Origin: CAMTUW01 sp947085035
GTDB taxonomy: Bacteria > Actinomycetota > Coriobacteriia > Anaerosomatales > PHET01
Assembly (NCBI GenBank): GCA_947085035.1
Contig: CAMTUW010000021.1
Location: 1-40,132, forward strand
Direction of reading: 5' to 3'
Length of the DNA stretch: 40,132 nt
The notes under the pieces are model-generated. The model had not been told where the DNA came from. It saw only the letters and a list, made by a program, of their open reading frames with translations, and did not search any database. The position numbers were made by a program, and so were the translations under genes. Within the stretch, counting starts at the first letter, position 1. Each line of letters starts with the position of its first letter. Shown piece by piece: positions 14,690-22,621 of the stretch.

Positions 14690-15627
14690 CCCGCAGCCCG
14701 CTCGACCTGTTCGGCGAGCCGCACGGCGAGCGCACCTGCCCGACCGTCGACTCGCGGTGGGCGCCCCACGCGGATCGCGTCAACGAAGTCGGCGAGCTCT
14801 GCGGCGAGCGGCTCCGCCCGGCGATCGATCGCCGGGATCTCGCTCACCGAGGCCTGGCGGTAGGTGCCGCCTTCGTCGTCGAGGTACTCGCTCACGGTCT
14901 CTCGGCGAATCACGATGTCTTGGCGCAGGCAGTCGGCAACGATGAAGCGCTCGCGCTCGGAGATCGAGATGCGGCGCACTTTGTCCTGAGTCGCGCGTGA
15001 GGCGGAGACAGATGCCACAGCACCGTTCTCGAAGCGAAGCAGTGCTGAGGCGACATCGAGCGAGTCCGAGAAGACCGAAGCGCCTGCAGCGGAGACCTCG
15101 ACAGGGGCGCCGCCCGCGAGCAGACACGCTAGATCCAGATCGTGGACCATCAGATCGAAGACGACGGAGTCCCCGATTCGCGGTGTGTAGGGGCTCAAAC
15201 GGTCGAACTGCATGAACACGGGCTCCCGCACGAGCCGTGCGAGCGCGGCCACCGCCGGGTTGAATCGCTCGACGTGGCCAACGGCGAGCACCACGCCGGA
15301 TGCATCCGCAGCCGCAATGATACGGTCGGCTTCTTGGGCTGAGGGAGCGATGGGCTTCTCGATCAGGAGGTGGATGCCACGGGCGATGAGTGGCAGGGCC
15401 ACCTCGGCATGCGAAGAGGTAGGGGTGCACACAACGACTGCGTCGAGGTCGCCGGCATCCTCGATCGCCTCGATGGGCGCACCGCCCCACACCTCAGTCA
15501 GCGCGCGCGCCCGCTCGATCTGCGGGTCCGCTATTGCGACGAGCTCGACGTCGCGCATACCCGAGAGGATGCGTGCGTGGTGGCGTCCCATGGCACCGGC
15601 GCCGACGATAGCGAAGCGAAGCGACAT
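14686..15627 (-). CDS. Gfo/Idh/MocA-family oxidoreductase
   Basis: This 313-residue NAD(P)-dependent sugar oxidoreductase has a Rossmann start LRFAIVGAGAMGRHHARIL, then VAIADP and VVVCTPTSSHAEVALPL. The family signature EKPIAPS has catalytic K91. VLAVGHVERFNPAV and a VHDLDLACLL segment follow. Related enzymes oxidise nucleotide sugars (for example WlbA-like) or inositols. It is the first gene of a tightly overlapping leftward operon with the UbiA-type and GT-C-like genes, which points to a sugar used in envelope glycan assembly. The exact substrate is unknown. Confidence 0.8.
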   Translation of the reverse strand: MSLRFAIVGAGAMGRHHARILSGMRDVELVAIADPQIERARALTEVWGGAPIEAIEDAGDLDAVVVCTPTSSHAEVALPLIARGIHLLIEKPIAPSAQEADRIIAAADASGVVLAVGHVERFNPAVAALARLVREPVFMQFDRLSPYTPRIGDSVVFDLMVHDLDLACLLAGGAPVEVSAAGASVFSDSLDVASALLRFENGAVASVSASRATQDKVRRISISERERFIVADCLRQDIVIRRETVSEYLDDEGGTYRQASVSEIPAIDRRAEPLAAELADFVDAIRVGRPPRVDGRAGALAVRLAEQVERAAG

Positions 15628-15697
15628 CAGCGGACCCTTCGACTGCGTCGGAGACTGGTCGGCCTATCCTACGACAAGAGGAACTCCTGACCCGTGA

Positions 15698-15706
15698 ATC
15701 GTAGCA
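15698..15706 (-). promoter_or_regulatory. possible extended -10 promoter of the oxidoreductase operon
   Basis: On the complement TGCTACGAT fits the extended -10 form TGnTAnnAT, about 70 bases before the oxidoreductase ATG. No clear -35 is visible. The divergent gene at 15801 has its own candidate. Confidence 0.3.
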
Positions 15707-15757
15707 AACGTGCCCTCATGCCCGAAGTTCCGGCGAGCTGAGGCCCTTCTCGGTCCC

Positions 15758-15766
15758 TGATACAAT
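15758..15766 (+). promoter_or_regulatory. extended -10 promoter of the first O-antigen-ligase-like gene
   Basis: TGATACAAT combines the extended TGn with a five-of-six -10 (TACAAT), placed 35 bases before the GTG at 15801. The -35 position (CTGAGG at 15738-15743) is poor, as is common for extended -10 promoters. Confidence 0.45.
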
Positions 15767-15800
15767 CGCGTGCAGAGCACACCACCTGCGAGGAGACGGC

Positions 15801-17891
15801 GTGACGACACCTGAGGCTACCTTGTCGGACTCCCCGCTTATGCGGTCCGCTCGCGCGTGCGTTCACGCGCTGGTCGCGGTGTTGCCGCTCCTCTCCATCG
15901 GGGCGTGGGTGGGCTCGGTGCCGCTGAGTCTGCCACTCGCCGATGACGTCGTGTTGAGGCTGGCCGCGTTGCAGGTCCTCACCTTCGTCGGCCTCGTCGC
16001 GTGGGCCATCGCGGTGGCCCGGGGTCTGGCTGCGGTGCGCTGGATCCGAGTGGGCTGGCTCGGCGTGGCGTACGTGGCGTGGATGGCCGTGTCCGCGATC
16101 CTCGCGTCGAGCACGGCTGTCGGAGTGCTTGGCGAACACGGTCGGCAGCAGGGACTTCTCGCGACAGTGACCTATCTGGCCGCCTTCTTCCTTGCGCTGC
16201 AGGTCGTCGACTCCGGCGCGCGCGCCAAGGCGCTGGCGGGAACCATCGCGCTCACGGGGACCGCTCTCGCGGCCTACGGGCTGCTTCAGGCGGCGGGTCT
16301 CGACCCGATCACGTGGAGTACCCCCGCCTTCGATCAGCGCATGGCGTTCGCGACCTTGCGAAACCCTGACTTCCTAGGAGGCTACCTCACACTTCCGCTG
16401 GGGGTCGCCCTGGGTCTGTTCTTCGCCGCAGATGCCCGCCGGGACCAGGCGCTCTGGGGTGCCTGCGCAGCGCTTCTGGCTGCGGGCGTTCTCGCCACTT
16501 TCGTCCGCGGGGCGTGGATCGGTGCGTTCGTCGCGGTGGCCGTGTTCGTGGTCGCCCTCGTGCGCTCGGGTCGGCGCCCCACGCAGCGTGAGTGGCGCTG
16601 GGTGCTGGTCGCCGTCGCGCTGGTGGCCGTCATCGCTTTGGGGAGCATGTGGTCGTCGGGTCAGGACCGCAACGCGATCGCTCGCGTCACGTCGGCGTTC
16701 GACACAGACTCCGGGAGCGTGGGGACGCGGCTGCTGGTGTGGGGCTCCGCGATCGAGGCCGTTCGAGCGGGAGGGCTTACCGGCGAGGGCCCTGACGCGT
16801 TCATCACCGCCTACACCCGCACCGAGAACCCAGCCGTCTTCCAGATGGCGGGAAGCCTCGTCTACGCCGACAACGCGCACAACCAGCCGCTGCACTTGGC
16901 GGTCACGTTGGGTGTGGTTGGCGCGCTGTTGTTCATAGCGTTCGCCGCCGTGGTGTTCTTCGCGTCCGCGCCGGTCGCTTTCGTCGCAAACCGCGGTCGT
17001 AGCCGGATGGTGTATTCCGGCATCGCTGCGGGCCTTGCGGGCTGGTGTGCCTACCTGATGAGCGGGCTCGAACAGACGCCCGCCTCCTCGATGATGTGGG
17101 TCGCGTTCGGGGTGTTGCTCGTCCCGGTCGCCGGTCCGGCGCGCCCCGTACGAGGGCGCACGCTCGGGTGGGCGCTGGTCGCGACGCTTCTGGTCGCGGG
17201 GGTGGGCCTCGCCGGGTTCGGCGGCGTGCGCGTCGTCGCCGAGGCAGCCTACACCGAGGGCAGAAGGGATTCGGTCGCGCCGCAGGTGGCGGTGTCACTG
17301 CTCAAGCGCGCGACCGCTCTCGTGCCGTGGGAGCCGGAGTACCAGCGCGAGCTGGCGACGGCGTACGGCCGAATCGTCGAGGCGGGCCCCGGTGCAGGGC
17401 TCGTGATCAGCCCGCCCGAGGCGCTCGCCCTGGGGCAAGAGGCGCTCGACGTCGCGACCAGGCTCGCACCCGAGGATTTCCGCAACCCGACCGCGAGAAG
17501 CGCGCTTCTCGCCCAGGCCGCGATCGTGATGGGAAAGCCCTACGGTGACGAGTCCCGCGATGCGGCTCTTGAGGCCATCAGACTGCGTCCTGCGTCTCCT
17601 GCCGGATACAATCAGCTCGCGTACGCCGAGTCGCTGCGAGGTGACCTCGAAGCGGGAATCGATGCGGCGACGCGGGCGGTGGCGATCTGGCCGGGCTCCA
17701 TCGAGTCGAACCTGACCCTCGCGCTCCTGCTCGAAGAGGCGGGGCGCACCAGTGAAGCCGAGCAGCAGTATCGACGCTCCCTCGAACTCGTGAGTCCCGG
17801 AAGCGCACGCGCGAATGCGATCGAACAGGCGATCGAGGAGCTCATGAAGCGCCAGAGCGGGTCTGAGACGGAGACGGTGCCGGGTGAGTGA
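15801..17891 (+). CDS. O-antigen ligase/polymerase-like membrane protein with TPR tail (first copy)
   Basis: This 696-residue protein has about twelve membrane helices in residues 20-470, then a soluble tail with tetratricopeptide-like helices at about 490-690. The Wzy_C-type region is visible: LRNPDFLGGYLTLPLGVALG near 190, an external loop with GEGPDAFITAYTRTENPAVF near 325, and YADNAHNQPLHLAVTLGVVG near 350. The His-bearing loop is where ligases and polymerases bind the polyprenyl substrate. The GTG start has GAGGAGA 7 bases upstream. It probably joins or polymerises surface glycan outside the membrane. A shorter paralogue lies at 19586, beyond leuDB. Confidence 0.75.
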   Translation: MTTPEATLSDSPLMRSARACVHALVAVLPLLSIGAWVGSVPLSLPLADDVVLRLAALQVLTFVGLVAWAIAVARGLAAVRWIRVGWLGVAYVAWMAVSAILASSTAVGVLGEHGRQQGLLATVTYLAAFFLALQVVDSGARAKALAGTIALTGTALAAYGLLQAAGLDPITWSTPAFDQRMAFATLRNPDFLGGYLTLPLGVALGLFFAADARRDQALWGACAALLAAGVLATFVRGAWIGAFVAVAVFVVALVRSGRRPTQREWRWVLVAVALVAVIALGSMWSSGQDRNAIARVTSAFDTDSGSVGTRLLVWGSAIEAVRAGGLTGEGPDAFITAYTRTENPAVFQMAGSLVYADNAHNQPLHLAVTLGVVGALLFIAFAAVVFFASAPVAFVANRGRSRMVYSGIAAGLAGWCAYLMSGLEQTPASSMMWVAFGVLLVPVAGPARPVRGRTLGWALVATLLVAGVGLAGFGGVRVVAEAAYTEGRRDSVAPQVAVSLLKRATALVPWEPEYQRELATAYGRIVEAGPGAGLVISPPEALALGQEALDVATRLAPEDFRNPTARSALLAQAAIVMGKPYGDESRDAALEAIRLRPASPAGYNQLAYAESLRGDLEAGIDAATRAVAIWPGSIESNLTLALLLEEAGRTSEAEQQYRRSLELVSPGSARANAIEQAIEELMKRQSGSETETVPGE

Positions 17892-17912
17892 GCCATCCAT
17901 CGCTCACACCTC

Positions 17913-17921
17913 TGATATCCT
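17913..17921 (+). promoter_or_regulatory. possible extended -10 promoter before leuD
   Basis: TGATATCCT fits TGnTAtnnT and lies 54 bases before the leuD ATG in an 84-base gap. No good -35 precedes it. It resembles the element before the ligase-like gene at 15758-15766. Confidence 0.35.
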
Positions 17922-17975
17922 GCTCCAACCTACAGCACCGCTCTGCTCCACACCGTCATCGAAGGGACGCAAGGG

Positions 17976-18470
17976 ATGAAGTTCACAGGCACAGCGCACA
18001 AGTACGGACGCGACATCGACACGGACGTCATCATCCCCGCGCGCTACCTCAACACGAGCGACCCGACCGAGCTCGCCGCGCACTGCATGGAAGACATCGA
18101 CGCCGGGTTCGTGGGCAAGGTGCGGGCCGGAGACCTCCTCGTGGCTGACGAGAACTTCGGCTGTGGCTCCTCGCGCGAGCATGCTCCCATCGCGATCAAG
18201 GCCGCCGGCATCGACGTCGTGATCGCCAAGAGCTTCGCGCGCATCTTCTACCGCAACGCCATCAACACGGGACTGCCCATCATGGAGGCTCCCGAGGCGG
18301 TCGACGGCATCAGCGACGGTGACCGGGTGAGCGTGGATGCCGACGCCGGTATCATCACGAACGAGACGACCGGCATGACGTATCAGGCTCAGCCGTTCCC
18401 GCCGTTCATCAAGAACATCATCGAGAAGGGCGGCTTGATCGCGGCGGTCAGGGAGAAGCTGAGCCGATGA
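17976..18470 (+). CDS. leuD: 3-isopropylmalate dehydratase small subunit
   Basis: This 164-residue short-type LeuD carries the swivel domain of the aconitase family. With LeuC it isomerises 2- to 3-isopropylmalate and, in citramalate-using organisms, citramalate to 3-methylmalate via citraconate. Motifs: DIDTDVIIPARYLNTSDPTE near the N-terminus (the substrate-selecting YLNT loop), then GCGSSREHAPIAIKAAGI and FARIFYRNAINTGLP. The ATG has an AAGGGA site just upstream. It overlaps leuB by 4 bases. LeuC, normally the adjacent partner, is absent from the window, so the large subunit must be encoded elsewhere. Confidence 0.95.
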   Translation: MKFTGTAHKYGRDIDTDVIIPARYLNTSDPTELAAHCMEDIDAGFVGKVRAGDLLVADENFGCGSSREHAPIAIKAAGIDVVIAKSFARIFYRNAINTGLPIMEAPEAVDGISDGDRVSVDADAGIITNETTGMTYQAQPFPPFIKNIIEKGGLIAAVREKLSR

Positions 18471-19579
18471 CCACGCATCGCATCTGCCTGCTGCCCGGCG
18501 ACGGGATCGGGCCCGAGATCACCGCCGAGGCCGTGAAAGTGCTCGCGGTCATCGGCGAGCGATACGGTGCGGCCTTCGAGTTCGAGGAGGCGCTTCTCGG
18601 CGGAATCGCCATCGACGAGACGGGCATGGCGCTGCCGGAGGCGACCCTTGCAGCCGCGCATCGCGCCGATGCGGTGTTGCTCGCGGCTATCGGCGGGCCG
18701 AAATGGGACACGACCGACCCCGACAAACCTCGTCCGGAGCAGGGGCTTCTCGGTATCCGAAAGGCCCTGGGGCTCTATGCGAACCTGCGTCCGGTGAGGA
18801 TCTTCGACGCGCTTCGTGACGCGTCGAGCCTCAAGCCCGAGTTCCTCGAGGGCGTGGACATGCTCATCGTGCGCGAGCTCACGGGCGGGCTGTACTTCGG
18901 CGCTCGTGCGCGCGAGGTGGGCGTGAAGGGCGCCGCGACCGGCGGCGGGCCGGGCATGCGCGCCTACGACACGATGGAGTATCGCGAGTTCGAGATCGAG
19001 CGTATCGCGCGCGTCGCGTTTCTGGCGGCTCGTACGCGCAGGGGCCGGGTCCACAGCGTCGACAAGGCCAACGTGCTCGAGTCCTCGCGTCTGTGGCGCG
19101 AGATCGTGCACCGGCTGCACGCGGCGGAGTTCTCTGACGTCGAGCTGGTCGATCAGCTCGTCGACAACACGGCGATGCAGCTCATTCGCACGCCCGCCCA
19201 GTTCGATGTCATGGTCACCGAGAATATGTTCGGCGATATCCTGTCCGACGAGGCCTCGATGCTCACCGGTTCGCTGGGGATGCTTGCGAGCGCGTCGCTT
19301 GGCGACGGCACCGCGCTCTACGAACCCAGTCACGGCTCGGCGCCCGATATCGCAGGTCAGGGAGTCGCGAACCCGCTTGCCATGCTCCTGTCGGTCGAGC
19401 TGATGCTGCGCCACAGCTTCGAGATGCACGCTGCGGCCGACGCGCTTGGGGCTGTGATCGAAGGCGTGCTCGCGGACGGTTGGCGCACGCGCGACATCGC
19501 AGGCCCGGACACGCCCACAGAGCGCCTCGTGGGGACGCGCGAGATGGGCGACCTCGTGGCCCAGCGAGTCCGGGGGTAG
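18467..19579 (+). CDS. leuB: 3-isopropylmalate dehydrogenase
   Basis: This 370-residue NAD-dependent decarboxylating dehydrogenase acts on 3-isopropylmalate, and probably also 3-methylmalate in the citramalate route. LLPGDGIGPEITAEAVKVL opens the protein. ELTGGLYFGA carries substrate-binding residues, and VDKANVLESSRLWREIV supplies the catalytic Lys. VTENMFGDILSDEASMLTGS holds the metal-binding Asp residues, and EPSHGSAPDIAGQGVANPLA binds NAD. The length is normal for the family. The start overlaps leuD (ATGA) and the next gene begins 6 bases after the stop, so all three are likely co-transcribed. Confidence 0.96.
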   Translation: MTTHRICLLPGDGIGPEITAEAVKVLAVIGERYGAAFEFEEALLGGIAIDETGMALPEATLAAAHRADAVLLAAIGGPKWDTTDPDKPRPEQGLLGIRKALGLYANLRPVRIFDALRDASSLKPEFLEGVDMLIVRELTGGLYFGARAREVGVKGAATGGGPGMRAYDTMEYREFEIERIARVAFLAARTRRGRVHSVDKANVLESSRLWREIVHRLHAAEFSDVELVDQLVDNTAMQLIRTPAQFDVMVTENMFGDILSDEASMLTGSLGMLASASLGDGTALYEPSHGSAPDIAGQGVANPLAMLLSVELMLRHSFEMHAAADALGAVIEGVLADGWRTRDIAGPDTPTERLVGTREMGDLVAQRVRG

Positions 19580-19585
19580 CGACCG

Positions 19586-21385
19586 GTGGCACGCGCAGCG
19601 TCGGCTCGCGCGAGCGCCGTGCCCGCGACAGCGGGTTCGCCCGATACGCTGGTGCTCATCCTGCTCGTCGTGAGCTCGCTTGCACTCGTCTCTGTGTTCG
19701 GCGCGCGCAACCAGGCACAAGCGATGGACAGCGCCGCGGTGATGCTTGGTGTCGCGGGATTGATCGCGTGCATCGCGCTCGTCGTGCGACCGCTCGAGGG
19801 TCTCGCGGGCGTCTCGAGGCTGGCGATGGCGTGGGGAGCGTTTCTCGCGTGGGGGTTGGTGAGCACGGTGTTTTCCGGTCGCGTGTGGGCGTCGTTGGTC
19901 GGCGAGGTCACCGGCCTGCTGGGATGGCTCACGTTGGCCGCGTTCACGGCGGTCGCTCTGGCGGCTGCGTCCCGGCCACTCGCGGTGCGTCGGCTGCTTG
20001 CGGTGGCCGCGCCGGTCATCGTGTTCGCGCAGACCGCGGCCACGCTCGTCCAGCTCGCCATGTCCGCGAACCCGCGCGGCTCGCTGCCGAACTCCACGTA
20101 TCTGGGCGAGGCGGTCCTGCTGCTGCTGCCGTTCACTCTCAATGAGGACTCCGGCGGTTTCGACCTGCGCCGACGCGATCGCTACGCGCTTGCCGCTTCG
20201 GCCGTCGTCGTGCTCGCGGCTGCCGGTTCCCGCGTCGCCGCGGCAGTCGCGCTCGCTTGGTTCCTGTGGGTGCTCGTGGGTCGCTCGGGGCTCGCTCGCC
20301 GCGTCAGGATCGCGGCGAGCATCGCCCTGATCGTGACCGTCACTGCCGGTGCGCTCGTGTTCGCTCGCGCAGAGGTGCTCGGCTCGGCGGGTATCGAGAC
20401 GCTCGGTGCCCGGCCGCAGATGTGGCGGGTCGCCGCGCTCGCGGTCGCGAAGCGTCCGCTGGTGGGCTACGGGCCGGATGGCTTCGTCGCTGGCGGCGCG
20501 ACCGTGACGACTCCCGACTACGCGCGCGAACACGCGGTGCTGGTGTTTCGGCCGGGTGCCGTCGATCCGCACAACCTGCTCGTGTGGGTGGCGGTCTCGA
20601 CGGGACTGGTCGGCCTCGCGCTGTTCGTGTGGGCGTTCCTGGAGCTCGCCCTCGTGTGGCGAGCCCGCGCGCGCTCTGGCGAGGAGGTCGCCTCGGCGGC
20701 ATGGGCCGTCTGCGGAGTGGGGGCCGTGCTCCTGACCGCGCCGCTCGCGCTTCAGGTCGTGCCCTTGCTCGCGCTGGTCGTTGGCGCGTCGGTTGGCGGT
20801 GTTCGCGACCAGACACCCCTCGCGAGACGGACCCCGGCGCGCGTCGCAGGCGCGGGCGCGGTGGTCGCGCTGGGGGTCGCGAGCGTGCTGCTGGCGGCCA
20901 ACACGGGTACGCGCCTCACGCTCGAGGAGCACGGACCGCAGGTCTCCTCGGCACGCACGGGTCTTGCTCAAGCCGCGACTGACCTGTGGCGCTTCGACCC
21001 GCACCTCGCGCACCTCGCCTCGCTTCACTGGGGCTGGGCCGCCGCTGGTGACCCGCGCGTCGCTGCCGGACAGCCCGACCTGCGCGCGATCGAGTCCGCT
21101 GTCGCGATGGACGCGCGCGACCCGTTCGTCGCCTTCGAGCGCGCGCGCACGTTGCGCTTCTACGGCGCCCCCGCAGCCGACGTCGAAGCCGCCTTCCTCG
21201 CCACCTTCAAGCGCTGGTCGCTGTTTCCGCTGGCCCGTGCCGAGTACGCGGTCTTTCTCGCGCAGGCCGGACGTGTTGACGAGGCGCGCGAGCAGATCGC
21301 GATCGCCGAGCTCGTCGGCGACGATGATCCGGATCGGCACCGCGCCGTCGCGACCGCGCGAGAACTGATCGAGGCGGTGCGCTGA
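19586..21385 (+). CDS. O-antigen ligase/polymerase-like membrane protein with TPR-like tail (second copy)
   Basis: This 599-residue paralogue of the protein at 15801 has about eleven to twelve hydrophobic segments to residue 450 and an Ala-rich helical tail that looks TPR-like. The signature loop is present: GYGPDGFVAGGATVTTPDYA near 295, and DPHNLLVWVAVSTGLVGLAL near 325 with the conserved His. An earlier NSTYLGEAVLLLLPFTL parallels NPDFLGGYLTLPLGV of the other copy. The GTG start lies 6 bases after leuB. Its role is probably glycan ligation or polymerisation. Being inside the leu/ilv gene string suggests co-transcription rather than a metabolic link. Confidence 0.7.
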   Translation: MARAASARASAVPATAGSPDTLVLILLVVSSLALVSVFGARNQAQAMDSAAVMLGVAGLIACIALVVRPLEGLAGVSRLAMAWGAFLAWGLVSTVFSGRVWASLVGEVTGLLGWLTLAAFTAVALAAASRPLAVRRLLAVAAPVIVFAQTAATLVQLAMSANPRGSLPNSTYLGEAVLLLLPFTLNEDSGGFDLRRRDRYALAASAVVVLAAAGSRVAAAVALAWFLWVLVGRSGLARRVRIAASIALIVTVTAGALVFARAEVLGSAGIETLGARPQMWRVAALAVAKRPLVGYGPDGFVAGGATVTTPDYAREHAVLVFRPGAVDPHNLLVWVAVSTGLVGLALFVWAFLELALVWRARARSGEEVASAAWAVCGVGAVLLTAPLALQVVPLLALVVGASVGGVRDQTPLARRTPARVAGAGAVVALGVASVLLAANTGTRLTLEEHGPQVSSARTGLAQAATDLWRFDPHLAHLASLHWGWAAAGDPRVAAGQPDLRAIESAVAMDARDPFVAFERARTLRFYGAPAADVEAAFLATFKRWSLFPLARAEYAVFLAQAGRVDEAREQIAIAELVGDDDPDRHRAVATARELIEAVR

Positions 21386-21400
21386 ATCCACCCAAGATGT

Positions 21401-21420
21401 CAGTGTGCTCGGGTACACTG
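21401..21420 (+). promoter_or_regulatory. dyad and possible -10 before ilvE
   Basis: CAGTGT at 21401-21406 and ACACTG at 21415-21420 form a 6-base inverted repeat. TACACT at 21414-21419 is a four-of-six -10 inside the right arm. No -35 at normal spacing was found. This could be an operator, or chance in a 70-base gap. Confidence 0.3.
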
Positions 21421-21459
21421 TCTAGCACTGCCGCTCAGAGTATGTGAAAGGGGTGCGTG

Positions 21460-22374
21460 ATGACGCTGCCCGCCGTGGACTGGATCTGGATGGATGGCGA
21501 ACTCGTCGAGTGGGACAAGGCGCAGGTCCACGTACTCACGCACGCGCTCCATTACGGCTCGGGCGTGTTCGAGGGCGAGCGCTGTTATGAGACCGTCGGT
21601 GGCCCGGCGATCTTTCGCTCGCGCGAGCATGCCGAACGCCTGCTGCGAAGCGCCAAGATGCTCTACATGGATCCCGGCTACTCGGCTGACGAGATCATGG
21701 AGGCAAAGCGCGAGCTCATACGCGCCAACAAGCTCAAGAGCTGCTACCTGCGCCCGGTGATCTACCGCGGCTACGGCATCATGGGCCTCGACCCGCTTCC
21801 CGCACCCGTGCAGTTCTTCATCGCCGCGTGGCCGTGGGAGTCATACCTCGGTACGGAGGGTCTTACTCAGGGTGTCCCCGTGGGCGTGTCCAGCTGGCGT
21901 CAGCGCGGAATCAACGCGACGCCACCGGCCATCAAGGCGTGCGGTCAGTACCTCAACAGCTCGTTCGCGCGCATCGAGGCCAATCGCCACGGCTACAGCG
22001 AAGCCATCCTCCTCAACGAAGAGGGCAAGGTCTGCGAGGGCACCGGCGAGAACCTCTTCATCGTGCGCGACGGCGTCATCTCGACCCCTCCCGTTGCTGA
22101 CGGCATCCTCGAGGGCATCACGCGCGATTCGATCATGATCATCGCCGACGACCTGGGTTACCCGGTCATCGAGGAGTCGATCGTGCGCACCGATCTTTAC
22201 ACCTGCGACGAGTTCTTCATGACCGGCTCGGCCGCAGAGGTCGTCCCGGTGCGCTCGGTGGACGGCTACGACCTGGGCGAACCGGGTCCGATCACGAAAG
22301 ACCTGCAGGCGACCTACTTCCGCGTTGTCAGGGGCGAGGAGTCCGACTACGAGGAGTGGCTCGACCGGGTGTAG
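21460..22374 (+). CDS. ilvE: branched-chain amino acid aminotransferase
   Basis: This 304-residue fold-type IV PLP enzyme transaminates the 2-keto acids of Val, Leu and Ile. Features: the WIWMDGELVEWDKAQVHVLT start, HALHYGSGVFEG, RRP-type YLRPVIYRGYG, and the PLP lysine K159 in PPAIKACGQYLNS. EGTGENLFIV and GILEGITRDSIM follow near 195-230. The ATG at 21460 is preferred over the GTG at 21457, because AAAGGGG then lies 6 bases upstream. It sits between the ligase-like gene and cimA, so it completes the local isoleucine/leucine route except for LeuC, IlvBN, IlvC and IlvD. Confidence 0.95.
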   Translation: MTLPAVDWIWMDGELVEWDKAQVHVLTHALHYGSGVFEGERCYETVGGPAIFRSREHAERLLRSAKMLYMDPGYSADEIMEAKRELIRANKLKSCYLRPVIYRGYGIMGLDPLPAPVQFFIAAWPWESYLGTEGLTQGVPVGVSSWRQRGINATPPAIKACGQYLNSSFARIEANRHGYSEAILLNEEGKVCEGTGENLFIVRDGVISTPPVADGILEGITRDSIMIIADDLGYPVIEESIVRTDLYTCDEFFMTGSAAEVVPVRSVDGYDLGEPGPITKDLQATYFRVVRGEESDYEEWLDRV

Positions 22375-22387
22375 GGGGGCAGAGGCC

Positions 22388-22603
22388 GTGAGGGAACTGA
22401 AACCGCATCCGAACAGGGGTCGGTACTTGGACGCGTTGCGGCGCATGACGCCGGAGGAGCGATTGCTGAAGGCGCAGGAGCTTTCCGAGATGACGCAGGA
22501 GTTGTTGCGTGCGGGTATCAGGCAGCGTTTCCCGGATGCCAGTGATGAGGAGCGGCACCGCATCTACTTGGACAGGATTGAGCGATGTCGCGGCCCACGA
22601 TGA
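22388..22603 (+). CDS. small conserved-looking helical protein of unknown function
   Basis: This 71-residue, highly charged protein starts at GTG 22388, 13 bases after ilvE. It contains RYLDALRRMTPEERLLKAQE, LSEMTQELLRAGIRQRFPD and ASDEERHRIYLDRIERC. The layout 'MTPEER..KA.ELSEMT.EL...GIR.R.P..s.EE...IYL.R' resembles small helical proteins often annotated hypothetical. No catalytic motif is seen. Codon use is unlike its neighbours: six of nine Leu codons are TTG and four Arg codons are AGG, which suggests acquisition or low expression. The reading frame and the pattern of charges support a real gene. Confidence 0.6.
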   Translation: MRELKPHPNRGRYLDALRRMTPEERLLKAQELSEMTQELLRAGIRQRFPDASDEERHRIYLDRIERCRGPR

Positions 22604-22608
22604 GCAGG

Positions 22609-22614
22609 TATGAT
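22609..22614 (+). promoter_or_regulatory. possible -10 giving a leaderless cimA transcript
   Basis: TATGAT is a five-of-six -10 and ends 7 bases before the ATG at 22622, the spacing at which transcription would begin at the start codon itself. No good -35 is visible upstream. Leaderless mRNAs are common in actinomycetotes. Confidence 0.3.
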
Positions 22615-22621
22615 GAGGCGC

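Noticed and set aside
18389..21418. A 1009-codon open frame on the minus strand
   Set aside because: It lies antisense to leuB and the ligase-like gene, has a low-complexity Arg/His/Asp-rich product with no domain, and is explained by GC-rich third positions.
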